A stretch of DNA of 64,000 nt from Calcarisporiella thermophila CBS 279.70 (lineage: Eukaryota; Calcarisporiellomycota): NCBI RefSeq assembly GCF_041956535.1, contig NW_027192218.1:306784-370783 (forward strand), read 5' to 3'. This document shows positions 34,958-46,325 of this stretch, one piece after another. The notes beneath the pieces are model-generated. The model had not been told where the DNA came from and searched no databases. It saw only the letters and a program-made list of their open reading frames with translations. Numbering within the stretch: position 1 is the first letter of the stretch; every line of letters begins with the position of its first letter. A program made the position numbers and the translations under genes.

Positions 34958-37012
34958 CTATTTTTTTTCTAATTCCATACGATGCTTGGCAACACAACTA
35001 ACGCTACAATATCGGTACACTAGCCGCTCGAAAGGAACACGGCCCTCCAATGGCTCTCCACATGCATCGCATTTAGGCCCACTGGTGGTCGTGTTATTCG
35101 CGGACACGCTCATCCCAGGGGTTCCGCGGCCAGCCGATTTGGCCATCCTTGCCTCGGCTGCTCTGGCTCGCCGCTCACGCTCAATACGCATGCGCATTTC
35201 AGGTGAAAGAGACATATCGTCACGGGAGGGCACAGAGGAGGCGACGCCCATTCCGCCTAAGGTTACAGTGCTCTTCTTGGATCCCCCCTCTTCTTGCTTG
35301 GATGCCAATTCTGCCTCGGTCTCTTTTTCCTTTTTCTTGCTGGCCTTTTTACGTTCTTTCTCCTTCTTTCGCTTGTCTCGCAACTTCGCAGCCTCTCGCT
35401 CCTCCATCTCTTTAGTAAGAGCGCTGGGGACCCGCGCTGCTGCCCAATCCCATTCTCCAGGTTGCTCGGCCATTCTTCTCCGAAATATGTTTCGGGTTTC
35501 TTTATCTTTTGCAACCTCGTAGGGAGTCTTGTTGGTAGCGGAAGATAGCACGGTAGGATCGCCGCCGTTACTAAGTAAATACTCAACAAGCTGGGGGTGT
35601 CCCTGGTGCGCAGCATAGTGTAGCAGTGTAGGGGTGTCGGGTAGGTGTGGAGTTAATGGAACATGGACCGAAAGCTCATGTTTGCGAAGATGAGAATCAA
35701 GAAGGTCAACTTTTCCTCGTCTAGCGAAATCTATCGCTTTGGTAATAACTGGGTCCTCTTTTTCTTTCTCCTCTTCTGTTCCTCGCTCCCGCTCTTTTTC
35801 CTTTTTGCTCTTTGGCATTGGCTCCGGTTTGGGGGGCGAGATGGGGGGTATAGCATTTTTCAATTCTGACATATTATCTAAGCCGACTCCGGCAAGCCAG
35901 CCCTCAACATCACTCTTCGTCAGCCGTACCAGCTTACACCCTGTGAGCTCCCATAAATTTCTTCGCAGCTCACTGAGAGTCGGTCTCCGCGTTGAAAATG
36001 GAAATCCGCTTACTCTCTCGTCATCCTTCTTCATTAGCCATACTCCCACCTCTCCCTTTTCACCAAACAAAGTCTTCTTATTATTACCTCCAGGCGCATG
36101 AACCCAAATTTTCTCACTCTCTTGTATCAACTTTTTCCACTCCACAAGCAATTCACGAACTTCTTTCCTCAACATAGCCTCATTGTGACGACGTATCTGT
36201 GCACCCGCAGATTTTGCGCGGCCTTTTGCAGAATCGTTCGTAGACTGTGAGCCACCTTGCTTTTTCCGCACAGTGTAACGGTGAAAGCTCTTGTGGGTCA
36301 AAATCCTGAAGCCCTCATTTTGGCCTTTTCCCGTGGAAGGAGCTGTGATTTCGGCAACACATCCCGCAAAGTGCCCTCCCGAGAGCATAAGAAGTGTCCA
36401 TATCCTCGGTTTTTGTTGTTTTTTATGCGTTAGTTGCGACTGCTGAAGAGCGAGAAGAGTGGGCTCGGATAAGACTTGTTTATATACACCCAGATTGACT
36501 GTCTCGTTTTCATATTCTCCGCGAAACCAGAGTAAAGGGCCACTCCTTTCTTTTTTTTCGTATTCACTTGTGTCGTTTTCTATCTGTGTTCCGGCCCTTC
36601 GAATGACCTCTTCGATTTTGCCCCTTCTCTTTTCTATTTCTTCCTCTTCCTCCTCCTCGCTCTCACTAGCTTCCAATCCCGAGCTTGATCCTGAAAGTGA
36701 TTCGGTCAACTCTTCTATTACTTCCTCGAATTCCTCTTCTGTGAGGGGCAGCTGACCAGTAAGGCGTCTCTTAACATTTAGACGGTGATGGTCACTTCGG
36801 AAGTGGGGCCGTTGCTCCTCAGCATTAGCAAAAGTGAGGGCACAAATGTTACAGGTCAAGTTATTGCTTTCATCTTCAGGGATAGTTGCAGGAAAAAGGA
36901 GCTGTGGCTCGGGCGGCGGAGGAGGCGGCAGAGGATTAGCTTCAAGTGGCTTGAGGGTAGAGAGAAAATGTACTGGAAGTCGATGATATTGCAAGCGAGG
37001 GAGATCGGTCAT
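34958..37012 (-). CDS. VMS1: Vms1/ANKZF1-type peptidyl-tRNA hydrolase of ribosome quality control
   Basis: Cleaves peptidyl-tRNA on stalled 60S subunits and recruits Cdc48/p97, mainly protecting mitochondria. Single exon, 684 aa. A C2H2 finger (CNICALTFANAEEQRPHFRS) lies at ~54-75. The release-factor-like VLRF1 domain follows, with catalytic loop GGSQSTNDSAKGRAKSAGAQ; the Gln is the expected catalytic residue. Ankyrin repeats (LLHYAAHQGHPQLVEYLLSN) lie near 470-520. A long Lys/Glu coiled coil is followed by a VCP-interacting motif (RIERERRARAAEARMAKS). The C-terminal zinc-binding segment is CDACGEPL...YCSVSCVAKH. All family elements are present in order. Acidic low complexity (EASESEEEEEEEIEKRRG) sits before the VLRF1 domain. 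Confidence 0.94.
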   Translation of the reverse strand: MTDLPRLQYHRLPVHFLSTLKPLEANPLPPPPPPEPQLLFPATIPEDESNNLTCNICALTFANAEEQRPHFRSDHHRLNVKRRLTGQLPLTEEEFEEVIEELTESLSGSSSGLEASESEEEEEEEIEKRRGKIEEVIRRAGTQIENDTSEYEKKERSGPLLWFRGEYENETVNLGVYKQVLSEPTLLALQQSQLTHKKQQKPRIWTLLMLSGGHFAGCVAEITAPSTGKGQNEGFRILTHKSFHRYTVRKKQGGSQSTNDSAKGRAKSAGAQIRRHNEAMLRKEVRELLVEWKKLIQESEKIWVHAPGGNNKKTLFGEKGEVGVWLMKKDDERVSGFPFSTRRPTLSELRRNLWELTGCKLVRLTKSDVEGWLAGVGLDNMSELKNAIPPISPPKPEPMPKSKKEKERERGTEEEKEKEDPVITKAIDFARRGKVDLLDSHLRKHELSVHVPLTPHLPDTPTLLHYAAHQGHPQLVEYLLSNGGDPTVLSSATNKTPYEVAKDKETRNIFRRRMAEQPGEWDWAAARVPSALTKEMEEREAAKLRDKRKKEKERKKASKKKEKETEAELASKQEEGGSKKSTVTLGGMGVASSVPSRDDMSLSPEMRMRIERERRARAAEARMAKSAGRGTPGMSVSANNTTTSGPKCDACGEPLEGRVPFERLVYRYCSVSCVAKHRMELEKK

Positions 37013-37233
37013 TCTTGTTGCAATTCCGCAAAGTGAATACGACTTCTATAGACATCTCTTTACGTGTCATTAAATATTTATAAGCCACCAAAATTATTCA
37101 GCAGTCATTGTTCAAATATTGTTTTATTGCCATTTAAAGTATTTTGGTAAATGAGTAATAAATAAAAGAAAAAATTCTATGAGAAAATGGTGATTAAATA
37201 TACAAAAGTAGAATAATCTGGCGTCTAGAATGA

Positions 37234-37938
37234 TTACAGATCCTCTTGTTTTTCTGTCTTTATATCCTCGTGTGCCTCAGTGTGCATTGCTTTTTGTAGA
37301 ATTTCATTGTCTTTCTCGGGTGTGTTATTCGGCAATTTGAACCCCAAGGCCTTTAAAAGCTTCTACTTACAAAAATATCCTTCAATGAAACACCAAAATA
37401 ATTGCCCTGCATTATAATAAAGACATACCTTCTGCTGGTGGAAACATCTCCAGAAGTCGGTCCTCTCGTTTTCACATAGCCTCATTTTGTCCCACCATTT
37501 TCCATTCTGAAAACACTGTTGTAGCTTTTCGTGTTTCTCGGCACAATTGGCGAGTGCAGCATTGTAAATTTCACGCCTCTGGATAGAAGATTCAGCCTCA
37601 GTCATAGGGAGTTTAATCTTGGTGGATCCCGAGGAAGATGTAGATTGTGAAGAGGAATTATCCGATCTGAAGGAGAGAGGGTTGAGTGTAGGCGCATGGA
37701 ACGTAAAGCGCCAATTTGCGTCTTCTTTTTCATTTTCTGTCTCTTTCTCTGCGGGAATAGAGTTGCCATCTTTGGCTATTGGATGAGTGGATGATTGAGG
37801 AAGTTCTGGTGAGGATGTATCTAACTGAGAGGGGGTAAAATCCTGTAGAGAAGTATCCAATTCCGATATCGCTCTATCCAGATATTCACGAGTTGCTGGT
37901 GACTTGTTATCGTTGGACATTTTCTCTCTTGCAGTCAT
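37234..37938 (-). CDS. Twin-CX9C (CHCH) domain protein
   Basis: Two exons, 37429-37938 and 37234-37362, give 212 aa. The N-terminal ~125 residues are Ser/Glu-rich and disordered. The CHCH core is CAEKHEKLQQC and CENERTDFWRC, two CX9C helices that would form a disulfide-bonded hairpin, normally imported into the mitochondrial intermembrane space by the Mia40 relay. The second exon adds KKLLKALGFKLPNNTPEKDN. The family member is not identified; it resembles cytochrome-oxidase-assembly-type CHCH proteins with a long N-terminus. The in-frame second Met, six codons in, could also start. The gene is divergent from Sds22, with 166 bp between starts. Confidence 0.78.
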
Positions 37939-38104
37939 GAGGCAGGATCAAGAATTCAGGGACTTTGTTTGAATATATTGTTGAATATAGAAGATATTAA
38001 TAAAATAGAATCAAAGCCACGGGTAGTCACTTATTCATCGTTTTGTGATTATCGTTCACGTTTACTTTTGCCGAATACTAATAATATTCACAACGCTTTC
38101 CAAC

Positions 38105-39466
38105 ATGGAAGAGCAAAATATTGAAAAGCTCAAACATGTTGAGCAGATAAATGAAGAAACCGACGAAGAAGCAGAGGAAGTTCATGAGGAGGAATTAGCC
38201 GTAGACAGGGAAGGAGAGGAAGGTGAGAAGCTAAATTACGCTATACTAATTTTTTTAAAGGAGCATGAGGAACTTAAATCTGGCGGTATAACTAGATATT
38301 CTAAGCGAATACCCGGATGATAGCGAGGAAATTGAACTGATTCACGCAAGATTGACTGCGATTCCTAATCTCGAACGCTTTAAACATTTGAAAGTATTAT
38401 CAAAACTCTACTATCGCACGCGTATTCAATTACTTACCGTTTATTGTGTTCAGAGAATATGTTTTCGCCAAAATCTGATAACAACCGTTAATTCACTTGA
38501 TAGTCTTACTAATCTTGAAGAGATTGACTTTTATGATAATCGCATATCTTATGTTGAGGGGTTTGAAAAGCTAGAGAATTTACAGTAGAGTACCCCTAGT
38601 ATTTTTTACAATTTACATTCCGCAAATTCTCATAACTTGGCTCCATTAGGTATTTGGATTTATCGTTTAACAAGATCCGGAAGATTGAGAACATCGAAAT
38701 GCTCACCAAGTTAGTCCAGGTGTTCTTTGTGAGCAATAAGATCTCGCGTATAGAAAACTTAAACACTTTACAGAATATTACAAATTTGGAACTCGGGGCA
38801 AACCGAATCAGGGTAACTATAAAGCTATACAATGACCTCGATAGCTTTTTTTCGAGTGGTACCATGGAGAGGTATTTACTAAGATAACATTGCGTTTCCT
38901 TGGTACTTGATTTTCTGATAGAGGATCGAGGGCCTCGAAGCTCTAGTGAACCTTGAGCAACTTTGGCTTGGCAAGAATAAGATCACCCAACTTGAAAACC
39001 TCTCGCCCCTCCGCAACCTCAAACTTTTAAGTATTCAAAGCAACCGTCTAACCAAGATCGAGGGACTTGAGGAGCTAGAATCACTAGAGGAAATATATTT
39101 AAGTCATAACGGAATTGAAAAATTGGAAGGGTTTGAGAAAAACGTAGAATCACTCCATTTCCGGAAGAATGTTAGAGAGTTTAGGCTAATTTATTTTTTG
39201 AGTAGTTAAAACTGCGTGTCATTGATATCGCAAATAATCGGGTGACTCGCGTTGAGAATATATCGCACCTCCCCCACCTTGAAGAGTTTTGGGCGAATAA
39301 CAATCAGCTTGAGTCTTTTGAAGAGGTGGAGCGCGAACTTGGCCAAGCCAAGAAGCTGACTACGATATATCTTGAAGGCAACCCATTACAGACACGAAAT
39401 ATGGCACAGTACAGATTGAAAGTAAAGCTGGCCTTACCTCAAGTGTTACAAATCGACGCAACGTAA
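38105..39466 (+). CDS. SDS22: Protein phosphatase 1 regulatory subunit Sds22
   Basis: Leucine-rich-repeat regulator that binds and stabilises the PP1 catalytic subunit in nucleus and cytoplasm. Exons 38105-38222, 38296-38393, 38454-38584, 38650-38812, 38922-39143 and 39206-39466 give 330 aa. An acidic N-terminus (NEETDEEAEEVHEEELAVD) is followed by SDS22-type 22-residue LRRs (LDLSFNKIRKIENIEMLTKL, LWLGKNKITQLENLSPLRNL, IDIANNRVTRVENISHLPHL), each with the typical N-x-I-x-x-I/V-E-N pattern. The LRR cap (YLEGNPLQTRNMAQYRLKV) ends the protein. Length equals the family norm (~330-360). Confidence 0.95.
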
Positions 39467-39711
39467 TATGGACGAACATTGATGGAGTAGAAATCAATCC
39501 ATTCTAACGAGTCGCCGTCTCTATTAATTAGGTATGTGCGATGAAAAAAGGCTTGCTTTGATTCTCGGAGTGACTGCAGACATAAAATAAAGAGTATTCA
39601 CAGGTTTATTGAGATAAACGAAAACGTCGACATGGTATAGCTAGAGGAAATGAAAAATTAATTAAGCATTTACAAATGAGGTGAAGAGGCATTAGGATAG
39701 TTCAATTCAGG

Positions 39712-40866
39712 CTATTTTCCAAATTTTTGCTTCAGTTGATCCACCTTGTCCTTACCAAAGGCTACATACACATCCTCGGGTGCCGATCCAATAGACGCAT
39801 CCCAAGAGTCTTTAGTGCCCTTGCGATTGATGGATTGATAATTTTGTCTATTGTCTCTTGAATTTTCGTGAGAGGCAACTGAGGAAGAAGCGACAGGTTG
39901 AGGGGTACGATTCCATTGATAATAAGAAATACTTCTACGCTTTCGATCATTATATCTCAGCAAACTTTCATTTTCCTCATCCTGCTCAAGCGCTTTTCTT
40001 ATCCGATGCTTATATTGACACCGCCACAAAATACCGATGGTAAAGGACAAGAGCAGGACGAGAATGATACCGGAGATAATGGAAATTTCTGCAGAAGGAG
40101 ACACCATACATTGGTGATATCGAAATGTCAGATCCGTATCGTGAGGACAAAACTCTGCAAATTCTGCCCCTAAAAATGAGCCTGGAACACAACGATTTTC
40201 CTAATAGTACACTTTGAGTTCAAATGAGTTAAAAAAAAACCACGGGTTGAACTCTCTACTGACATTGATGCAGAACCCGCACCGAGGGTCTCGTACACAA
40301 AGACTACAATTTTTGTGTTTCGAACAAACCTCTAGAGCTGTCAAAATTAATGATTAGCATAGTGGTATTGTTAAAAAGAAAGGAAAAGAAATCACCGTCG
40401 ATGTTAGACATGTTTTGTAGGATCTCAGTCGAGATGGTAGTGAGAAAGGGAAATTATGAAGTAAGCAATCAATAAAATTAACGCGTAATATTTGTATTAA
40501 TCAATAGGATTTTTTTTTTCGTATTTGAAAAGTCCACTATTAGCGCAAACATCCCAAGTAAACGAAATCGAAAAATTTCAAATCGATCATTAATTTATTT
40601 CCAAATCCGAGAAGCCACAGCTACGTCGTCCAAAAAACGCTGAAATTGAGTCTGGATTTTCCCCGTCCAAAAAATCCTAAAGTCCTCAAATTTCCGTGTT
40701 AGGTTGATCGATTGGTAAGGTCTCTTAAAATGATCGAGCCCCGAGGAAAAAAAAGTGAAATCACAACGAAAAGTATGGAGAATTCCTAGCTGCTTTCGAT
40801 ACAATTGATATATACAGTACATAGCAGCCGTCTTCTTTTGGAATTCTTCTTGCAGATCTTGGTTGT
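39712..40866 (-). CDS. PSI-domain type I membrane protein (5' end unresolved)
   Basis: Phase-consistent exons (5' to 3') are 40625-40866, 40396-40423, 40264-40331 and 39712-40200, at least 274 aa. The lumenal or extracellular part reads DLQEEFQKKTAAMYCIYQLY and ...FQRFLDD|ILQNMSNID|. A Cys-rich PSI-like module follows: EVCSKHKNCSLCVRDPRCGF, then CINENRCVPGSFLGAEFAEF with CP and a later HQC. One transmembrane helix follows (ISIISGIILVLLLSFTIGIL) and a basic then Ser/Asn-rich cytoplasmic tail ends QLKQKFGK. The first visible exon starts at an acceptor in phase 1, so a signal-peptide exon must lie upstream, within about 40870-41160; I could not place it. Introns here use less common donors (GTCAGT, GTAGCT). 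No named orthologue is recognised. Confidence 0.65.
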
Positions 40867-41162
40867 CTGCATAATTTCAATTTCTATTAGCTTTAAAAAA
40901 TATCGAATCCGGATAGAAAACTCGCTATTATAGCCACAACTTAATACGCTTTAGTCGTAGTTATCATGAAATATGTTTGCATAAGCATAGGCGGCCTTAG
41001 TTCATTAAACTTCTATTTATAGAAGATTGAAGTTGATTACATGTTAAATGTTTAAAAGAGCAAACCGAAAAACAATAAATACAAGGGTCCGCTTCTTCTA
41101 TCGTACTTTTGCGCTAAATGCAGCACTAATAATTTAATTCATCTAAGTAACAAGACTAATGG

Positions 41163-43622
41163 TTAATGCCGGTTTCGTAGTCCACCAACACCATTATAAC
41201 GTCTAATAGGGTCTTCCTCGTGCGGTCCCCTTTCCTCTTCATATGCAATACTCTTCCGCCCTTCAACATCCTCCTCTGCAGATTGGTATAGGCCATCCTT
41301 ATTTCTGGTGAGTAAACCTTTACGCAGCAACATTATTCCCAAGGCGAGATGCCACCACGTTTGTATTGAGGTAGGCAGAACGGGCCAAATTCCGTAGCAT
41401 CTTGCCAACATCCAGATTCCACTGGCGCGCCATACCCAGAAAGCGGCCACACTCATACGAGCCCATATCTTAGTGTGAATGCCTTCGTTTTCGCCAACCA
41501 CAAGGAGAAACCATAAAAGCCATGGGAACAAAAAGATCAGATAGAGGGTGGCGTAGTACCAAGTATCGGGAAGTGGGAGCCACTCTCCGCCAATCCATAA
41601 GCCATAGATATAGAACAACCCCTTCCCGCCCCCAGGAATTCGTGATGCCTCTTCCGGTAGGGGACGAATGAATTGGCCATGGAACCAGGGCAAGGCCACT
41701 AAACATAACAAGTATACCCAAAAAGGATAGAATATGTCAGGACTCTGTGCTAATTGAAGCAGTCTCCACCAACACTCAAGGACAAAAGATGAAATCCATC
41801 CACGCGAAGTGCGTATGCTGGTTTGTAGAAGGGCGAAATTACGTTCCTTAGTTCCCCTGTATCCCCAAACTCCTACCATCGTGCGCGGAACTATTAGAAG
41901 GGAAATTAGAGTAGAATAAACTACATAGAAGAGCACTCGAAATGCGAGAGCAAAATTGGAACGTATGATCCATTCGCCGGAGAACGGACGAGCAATCGGA
42001 GCTCTCTTTCCATCAACCCGGAAGTAAATTTCTGAGCGTCCCTCCCGGCCCAAGGCGTCGTAGGCTCGCACAACAAGAACATGCTCTCGCCCATCATCCA
42101 ATTTCGTAGGATCCCAGGGTGCAACCCATAGCGGCAAATATGCATCGTCAGAGTCTGGGCGGAGAGCGGCGTCAAGAGGAAGGGTAAATGGCTTTCCTCG
42201 GCCTCGGTATTCTGCATTGACATAGAATTTTCCATCTATCTCCATCACCACTTCCTTCACTGAAGCCTTATTTGCTGGCCAGACGAGCACGCGAATATGA
42301 GTACTCTTTCTAATTTTCCCGGTTGGCTCTCGATCTTCCATCAGAAATCGAGCATCTTTGGGGTTAGTGATAAGAACTGTAGGAGCAGCAGCTTCCTCAC
42401 TAGCCTTTACAGATTTAACAGCCCCAGGATCGATTGGAGGGGGCATTTCCACATCCACAAAGGATACTAGATCGTGATCTAAGGCCATTACGCGAAAGAC
42501 ACCATGCTCTTTCATGTCTGCGAGCTCCAATTCTAAATAGCCCGAGGGCTGATACGCTAATAAATTATTGCCCAATCCAAAAAAGAGCCTATGGAGGTGA
42601 CCGCACATATAAGCGCTAATCAGGCGAGAAAGATCTTGGCGGAAGCTTTTGCCTGTGGACGTGTGTCCGAAAAGAAGGGTTGTAGAGGGATAATGCGCGA
42701 ATAAAAACGTGTGATTATAATGGCGAAAAGCATCCAGCCGAGATGCGAGGTTATCCATGTCGGCAGTATCAAGGTAACCAAAAAAATTAAAGGGGCGAGA
42801 GGGGCCGCGTTTAGGCCTGTGTTTTTAAAGCAGAGCATATGAGTATTGCAACGTATAATGAGAGGGAGGGGAATATTTTAAGGACAGAAAGCTCTTTTCC
42901 AACCATATCTATAATGATTGAAAAAAAGAAATACTTACGATGCATCTATGCCGATAAACCCGTATTTTCCCCAGCTTTTTTGTACATCAAATGCCCATCC
43001 TCTACCACCACTGACTCCGTAAGATTGATAGTAATTTTCAACACTGTTTTCGTCTGGAATATTAAACGAGTCGTGATTTCCCTTCAAATCATGCCAATAA
43101 TCCCGCCTCCATAATCCGAGCTTTTCTAATGAGTCTCTGTACAATTTCCATTCATCGAGATGCTGGAAGGAAGTAATCTTATGGACATCTTTGGCATCAG
43201 TAAGATCTCCAGTGACAATGACAAATGCTGGGGAAATATCAGGGAGTTTAGCAAGGAACTGGAAGAAATGGCGCTGATAATCGTGATAGTGCGATATGTG
43301 CAGATCGGAGATCTGAAAATGTTAGTATTAAGAAGAGACAAAAAAAAAAGTAAATTGAGTATTGAACGCTTAAAGTAGATAGGAGAGCTAATTGTACCTG
43401 CACAAAATAAAATAGCTTATCCAACTCAGCTCCTATTACTTCTTCATCTTGGTGGGCCTTTTCTGAGGATTTTAAAGATGGCCCAACACTTCCTTCGTTG
43501 TGCTGCAGACCAAGTGAGGCGGGAGGGGATTGAAAAGAAAATGTTTCGCGATAAATGTATATTCCATGGAAAAGGGCATAGAGTGTTACGAGAGATATAA
43601 GCACAACCGAGACGATATACAT
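41163..43622 (-). CDS. TMEM62-like membrane metallophosphoesterase
   Basis: Calcineurin-like phosphoesterase domain followed by a multi-pass membrane region; biological substrate unknown. Exons 43398-43622, 42939-43312 and 41163-42816 give 750 aa. A signal anchor (IVSVVLISLVTLYALF) opens the protein. Phosphoesterase motifs are SDLHIS (D-x-H), VTGDLTD, KGNHDSF (GNHD), HYPST and CGHLHRLFFG. A beta-rich middle region (KEVVMEIDGKFYVNAEYRG) is followed by about five to six hydrophobic helices (FYVVYSTLISLLIVPRT, WVYLLCLVALPWF, YATLYLIFLFPWLLWFLLVV). This order matches TMEM62. The tail is acidic and polar. Confidence 0.9.
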
Positions 43623-44238
43623 ATAGCTTGATTCTATGGATATAACTAAGAATATTGAATATAATGGATCCCGAATTTAATTCAATACTTTAGAGCTATA
43701 TGAAGTGATGACGTTTCTCGCAGGGAAGACAGATTTTCCAGCCGCGATGGCTTAGCTAGCTTGCTCCATATAAGGGCGAGTCTCGGGAAAACATTGCCAG
43801 AGGTTGAGCTTCTCTCTGAGCACACCGAATCGGCCTTTGATGCAAAAAGCGGAAAAGGCTCCAGGATTCAGGCCGAGTGATTTGCAGTGTCAGGGGCAAT
43901 ATGGCTCTAATTTGTACGTGGGCTCGGATCCACCGCAATTAGCTCGGGTCAATTCAGGGAAAATGACAAATTGTTAGGGGACTATTAGGGTGTGGTCCCT
44001 ATGTTTTGTTTCAATCTAGCAAAAGCGGTAAGACTGTGAGGCTTGGGGCAATGTCGGTGATTTCTGGATTGAGGGTGCATGGCATCTCGAAGAGATTGTT
44101 TAGGATCAATCGGGTGCACATGTTAGAAAACAGGTTGGAAAAGGAAGGTGAGCACACTAAAAATCGTTCTGTTTTTCTCCGTGCTTTTCTGGTTGAGGGA
44201 TGAAACACCAATTCTCCTATATATAATATCGGCGAGGG
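43623..44238. other. Divergent intergenic spacer
   Basis: About 615 bp between TMEM62-like (-) and the cation exchanger (+), holding both promoters. It is unusually GC-rich for this part of the window (43740-44110). Short open frames have no motif. Confidence 0.45.
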
Positions 44239-45910
44239 ATGGAAATCGCCCGCATCCTCTCCCCCGCAAGTTATGCAACAGCCTCCCCCTGCTGCTCGGC
44301 CACTATGACTTCCTATACTTCGAACCGCGCCATGTGCTCCATTCCTTACGCTTCCCATCCCTCCGAGCATACCCCCTTCTTCCTCCCGCCCTCGTTTCAT
44401 GAGGAGCAACCCAACCCTTTTGCTCAGTTGAAGCGCATTTCATGCGACTCGAAACTCAATCTCCTACTCGTATTCTTCCCCTTTGGAGTATGGGCGTGGC
44501 TTGCCGGCTGGAATGATGTACTAGTGTTCCTGCTCAACTTCTTTGCGATTATGCCGCTCTCCAAGCTGTTGTGCTTTAGTAAGCAGTCATTAAGATTAGT
44601 AATGTTGTTCTGGTATTGACCCACGAACGTGAAATAGGTACTGAAGAGGTTGCTCTAAGGCTCGGCTCGACAGTCGGGAGTCTTATGGTAAGCTAAAGAT
44701 GTTGAGAAGGCTGCTGTCTTCGCACTGACCGCTATACAATCTGCTTCACATAGAACGCCACATTCGGAAACGCCACCGAGCTCATTCTCGCCATTGTGGC
44801 CTTGCGCAAAGGTCATTTTTATGTTGCCCAGGGTAAATACTTTTGCTATAGCACCGCTCCCTCAAGTATTCACTCATGGAATCGAAATCTTTATTTTCTT
44901 AGCATCATTACTCGGTTCTATTCTCTCCAATCTACTCCTAGTACTTGGCAGCTCGTTCCTCCTCGGGGGACTAGCGTATCCTGAGCAATCGTTTTCCTCA
45001 ACCTTGACCAACACCACGAATGGCATGCTGTTGCTCTTTTCGCTTGCTCTGATTTTGCCCAGCGTTATACACTCTACGGTCACGGACGAAATCGTGCGGG
45101 ACGTGTTAATGTTGAAGTTGAGCAGAGGAATGGCCGTGGTATTACTTATCCTCTACGTGGTGTACTTGATATTTCAACTCCGAACCCACTCCCATCTTGT
45201 AAGTACAGTCCGAGGATAGTTGGCTCTCGGGGATAGGATAGAATTGAGCTCATCTTTTACATATTTTTAGTTTGAGGACGAGGCATCCGTGGAGGAGACT
45301 CCGGAGCTTTCTCTTCCCGTGTCCATCGTGCTACTGGTGGTGACCACCTTGCTTATCTCGCTCTCGGCAGAGTTTCTGGTAGATAGTTTGGACGGGATGA
45401 TCAGTACCTCTGGGCTGACCGAGTCGTTTATCTCCATCATATTATTGCCGGTGATTAGCAAGTAAGAATCTCCTCAGAGATGCATGCAAATACTATGAAT
45501 GATGAATGCTAACCTAATCTTTTCCACTCGCTTTCGAATGAATAGTGCTGTGGAGCATGTTTCCTCTCTAAGATTCGCCGTTAAAAACAAGATGAATCTG
45601 TGCATTGGAATCACATTAGGCTCTGCAAATCAAATATCTCTCTTCGTTATTCCTTTGTTGGTTTTGATGGGTTGGATATTGAATCAACCGGTAACCTTTT
45701 TCTTCGGCTACCTCGAAACCGCCATTTTGCTAATCTCGGTGATGACGGTGTACTGCATCACAAGCGGTGGAAAATGCCACTGGTTGGAGGGTTACATATG
45801 CTTGGTAAGTGTCCCCGCTTACTACGCACAAGCACCAGCTAACCTTGTGTTATTTCTAGGCTGCATATGCGCTCACCGCAATCTGTTTTGGGGTTGTTCC
45901 AAAAATATGA
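44239..45910 (+). CDS. Vcx1-like vacuolar Ca2+/H+ exchanger (CAX/CaCA family)
   Basis: Moves calcium (or another divalent cation) into the vacuole in exchange for protons. Exons 44239-44578, 44638-44687, 44754-44832, 44903-45198, 45271-45461, 45546-45804 and 45860-45910 give 421 aa. About eleven hydrophobic helices are present. The first alpha-repeat is NATFGNATELILAIVALRKG, the canonical CAX motif. QASLLGSILSNLLLVLG follows. The second repeat reads LLPVISNAVEHVSSLRFAVK, where the usual GNAAEH is SNAVEH; then GSANQISLFVIPLLVLMGW. The N-terminal regulatory tail is short. The C-terminus ends GVVPKI right after the last helix, typical of the family. Confidence 0.9.
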
Positions 45911-46325
45911 AGTGACAATTTGGAATGACCTATTTTGCTTGCCTATTTATTTCCATTTCTTTTTTTTTTTGTTATATCTTGTGTTTTTTATGTAATCCTG
46001 GAATCCTAGTGGATACCATATAGTCTACAGTGTATAGATGTTATATTCAGGTTCGAACAGAGCAGATACACCGTAGCACCACAACCTTACAGCTCTGCAT
46101 CTTAATCTTCAGTTCGCATTCCAAAACTCTAGGGTACCGGTGGGGGAATGACGGACTTGGTTGAATTTTAGTCAATTTTGCTTATTAGATCAGGACTTTT
46201 TGTGTAAGAATCTCCTTTGGAATTTAATAAAACAAGGAAAAAGAGAAAAAAACAAAAGAAACATCAACTATGGTTCTATGCATATAAACATGTGTATGAA
46301 ATAGGGCGTATTTCAGTCTTATTCC
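45911..46325. other. Convergent intergenic spacer
   Basis: About 415 bp between convergent genes. It contains T-rich and A-rich tracts suited to 3' ends (45955-45990 and 46225-46260). Nothing else seen. Confidence 0.5.

Noticed and set aside
40595-40822. Independent 75-aa gene
   Set aside because: Its frame splices in phase (40625 donor to 40423 acceptor) into the PSI-domain gene, giving a better model than a separate ORF.
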